Source: Flammeovirgaceae bacterium 311 (GTDB lineage: Bacteria > Bacteroidota > Bacteroidia > Cytophagales > Cyclobacteriaceae). Taken from it: DNA of 64,000 bases. Location: the NCBI GenBank assembly GCA_000597885.1, contig CP004371.1, positions 2,434,501 to 2,498,500 of the forward strand. Reading direction: 5' to 3'. Positions 62,281-64,000 of this stretch are shown one piece after another. The notes beneath the pieces were generated by a model. It had not been told where the DNA came from. It ran no database searches and was given only the letters and a program-made list of their open reading frames with translations. Each line of letters begins with the position of its first letter. The first letter of the stretch is position 1. The position numbers and the translations under genes are program-made.

Positions 62281-62675
62281 TTATAGATAATCTGGAAAAG
62301 TGACAAACCTTTTCCGCAACTGACTTCCTAAGCTTTCTTTAATCATAGTACCGGATGGGAATTTTTAAAGCACAATTATTCAGAAGCAGCACGCCACAGG
62401 CGCCAGCAACTGTCTACTGTTCAGAAACTTCCGGTATAGCAGCTATACTCCTCCACATTAACCTTTATTGCCTGACTGGGTTCCCGATGCTAAATGCCCT
62501 TCCCTGGGCTAACCCACCAAGATAAAAAGCAATCCCCATGTACCCTTAGCAACAGGGATGTTGCGGGTACACACCACACCACACGCTTCAGACAATACAT
62601 CGCTCACAACCCATTGACACCAAAACGCTACCCTTGAAAAGTAGCTACACATAACAAATAACAGGTCTGTTCGGA

Positions 62676-62715
62676 ACCGTCCCCTCAAGTGCTTTAGGGC
62701 ACTTGAGGGGACGGT
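62676..62715. promoter_or_regulatory. Perfect 17-bp hairpin in the leader of the repeat-protein gene
   Basis: Arms ACCGTCCCCTCAAGTGC (62676-62692) and its exact complement (62699-62715) enclose a 6-base loop TTTAGG. No T run follows, so it is not a simple terminator. It ends 45 bases before the ATG at 62761. Confidence 0.7.
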
Positions 62716-62760
62716 CAGCAACTTTTCTGGAAAAGCTTTAAACAACAAACCCAAATACAA

Positions 62761-64000
62761 ATGAACAAACTTTTACAAATCGGGTGGAGTACAACCAGGA
62801 ACAGCCTGGCCCGGTACACCTTTACGCTCCTCGCCATGCTGCTCATAACGGGCAGTGGGTATGCACAGGAAACCACTACCACAGTGGTTTATGGCAGTGA
62901 TCCTGACCTAACCTACAGCACATTTCCTACAGTAACTTCCGATAAGGATGACTATGCTCCGGGTGAAACTGCTATTATCACTGGTACTGGTTGGACGTTA
63001 GACCAGTTTGTAGATATTCACCTTGAAGAAGAGCCTGCTCATGATCACCACCATGGTTATCATGATACACAGGTGAATGCTGATGGTATCTGGGAAATTA
63101 GATATCCTATTGAGGAAAGGCATTTAGGCGTGAAGTTTACTGTCATTGTTGATGGTAAGCAGACTGGGTATCAGGCTACCACTATATTTTACGATGGTAG
63201 AGCAGAAATATCAAGTGTATCTCCAGGCACTTTTTCTCCAAATTCAAGTCTTGGAGAAAAGGATGAAGTTATTATTACTGGTCTTAACAATGGCAATAGC
63301 GGCGGAAATAACGCAATCGGAAATTTTAATGTAAGGATCTTCAATAGTGCAAATCAGCATGTTTGGACTTCTGAGCAAGTCAATATTCCAAATGGAAGTT
63401 CAAATAATTTTACTTGGAATGGCACCTACAACATAAGCTCATTAACAGGCTTCGTTCCAGATGGTACCTATCGAGCAATCGCCTACAAGGGTAATGAAGC
63501 ATCAGCAGAGCCCGAATCTATAACAAAGCAAATAATAGTTGATAACACGGCACCAAAAATTACAGTCAATCAAGCCGCAAGTCAGGCAGACCCAACTGCT
63601 GGTTCAACAATAAATTTTACTATAACTTTTAGTGAAGCTGTCACGGGTTTCACAGAAAGTGATATAACATTAAGCGGAACAGCGGGAGCTACAACTGCAG
63701 TTGTAACAGCAATTGGCACCACAGGCACAACTTATAATGTTGGGGTTAGTGGAATGACAACTAATGGTACCGTTATAGCTTCAATTGGCGCCGGTGTAGC
63801 TCAAGATGCTGCAGGTAATGCTAATACTGCTTCAACGAGCACAGATAACGTCGTATCATATACAGGCGCATGTACTGCACCTTCTATATCTACCCAGCCA
63901 ATAGCTCAAACAATAACTTATGCTGGCAATGCTTCTTATTCAGTTACTGCAACAGGAACTGCTACATTAAACTATCAGTGGGAGGAATTTACTACATCCT
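62761..64000 (+). CDS. Large secreted protein with bacterial Ig-like repeats (3' end beyond window)
   Basis: The frame is open from ATG 62761 to the window edge (413 codons and one base seen). A signal peptide with a basic start and hydrophobic core ends near residue 35 (GYAQ). Next come an Ig-like domain with DDYAPGETAIITGTGW and a His-rich loop AHDHHHGYHD (93-102), a second beta domain (about 155-255) and a Bap-type Ig repeat with DNTAPKITVNQAASQADP, FTITFSEAVTGF and DAAGNANTASTSTDN. An Ig-like domain with PSISTQPIAQTITYAGN begins before the edge. This is the build of giant Bacteroidota adhesins. Codon use is clearly more AT-rich than in neighbouring genes. Confidence 0.88.
   Translation, partial: MNKLLQIGWSTTRNSLARYTFTLLAMLLITGSGYAQETTTTVVYGSDPDLTYSTFPTVTSDKDDYAPGETAIITGTGWTLDQFVDIHLEEEPAHDHHHGYHDTQVNADGIWEIRYPIEERHLGVKFTVIVDGKQTGYQATTIFYDGRAEISSVSPGTFSPNSSLGEKDEVIITGLNNGNSGGNNAIGNFNVRIFNSANQHVWTSEQVNIPNGSSNNFTWNGTYNISSLTGFVPDGTYRAIAYKGNEASAEPESITKQIIVDNTAPKITVNQAASQADPTAGSTINFTITFSEAVTGFTESDITLSGTAGATTAVVTAIGTTGTTYNVGVSGMTTNGTVIASIGAGVAQDAAGNANTASTSTDNVVSYTGACTAPSISTQPIAQTITYAGNASYSVTATGTATLNYQWEEFTTS

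Larger units (their letters stand above)
61627..62760. other. Long intergenic region, 1.1 kb
   Basis: This region lies between the CDF gene and the large secreted repeat protein. Short frames at 61782-61964 (plus) and 62509-62760 (minus) lack support. From 62110 to 62300 the DNA is very AT-rich, with self-complementary AAAATTAA/TTAATTTT tracts near 62210-62235 and a promoter match at 62247-62280. A strong hairpin is at 62676-62715. Confidence 0.55.

Noticed and set aside
62509-62760. 83-residue minus-strand frame
   Set aside because: It runs through the perfect hairpin and has no recognisable product.

Overview
The window looks like chromosomal DNA from a Bacteroidota bacterium, most likely of the order Cytophagales. 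The case rests on gene content: an ECF sigma factor, FecR anti-sigma and TonB receptor locus with a DUF4249 lipoprotein, BlaI plus M56 peptidase, a REP-associated tyrosine transposase of the Bacteroidota type, and CheB-CheR-PAS-kinase hybrids. It also rests on several upstream sites matching the Bacteroidota promoter pattern TTG - about 20 bases - TAnnTTTG. I cannot name the genus from sequence alone. No rRNA, tRNA, CRISPR array or phage was seen.

Layout. 0.2-2.7 kb: a TetR regulator followed by an ABC exporter (ATPase, permease), with a promoter and palindromic operator upstream. 3.0-4.3 kb: a DUF2238 membrane protein and the RNA 2'-phosphotransferase KptA. 4.4-12.7 kb: a glycogen-to-trehalose operon (GlgX debranching enzyme, TreZ, and one 1410-residue polypeptide joining TreY to a complete MalQ). 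12.7-13.6 kb: a REP/RAYT island with four hairpin repeats, one intact transposase and one truncated relative. 13.6-18.7 kb: a serine hydrolase with a metal-binding-like tail, an XRE membrane regulator, a BlaI-M56 pair whose peptidase carries POTRA-like domains, and small hypothetical proteins. 18.9-27.8 kb: metabolic and envelope genes (DUF1080 protein, M28 peptidase, PhnA-like protein, bile-acid-symporter homologue, OMP, UmuDC, MDR reductase, lipoprotein). An AT-rich gap of about 1 kb precedes an esterase lipoprotein (28.8 kb) and a PIF1-type helicase (30.1-32.6 kb).

33-43 kb is sensory and redox DNA: a phytochrome photosensory module with no kinase, a giant CheB-CheR-PAS-histidine kinase just downstream, a cytochrome b561-like/molybdopterin oxidoreductase fusion with a membrane partner, and a second histidine kinase whose kinase core resembles the first. 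43-49 kb is a tripartite RND efflux operon. 50-53 kb holds a clan GH-A-like glycosidase and an acetoacetate decarboxylase-like protein. 53-60 kb is a minus-strand cell-surface signalling locus: ECF sigma factor, a new 54-residue ORF, TonB receptor, DUF4249 lipoprotein, FecR, and a separate protein that joins an STN signalling domain to about twelve short repeats and a beta-barrel-like end. 60.6 kb is a cation-diffusion exporter. The window ends inside a large secreted Ig-like repeat protein that starts at 62761 behind a long leader with a perfect 17-bp hairpin.

The most unusual points are the detached STN domain in the sigma/FecR locus, the kinase-less phytochrome beside a CheB/CheR hybrid, the POTRA-bearing BlaR1-like peptidase with three operators phased at exactly 20 bp, and the REP/RAYT island.
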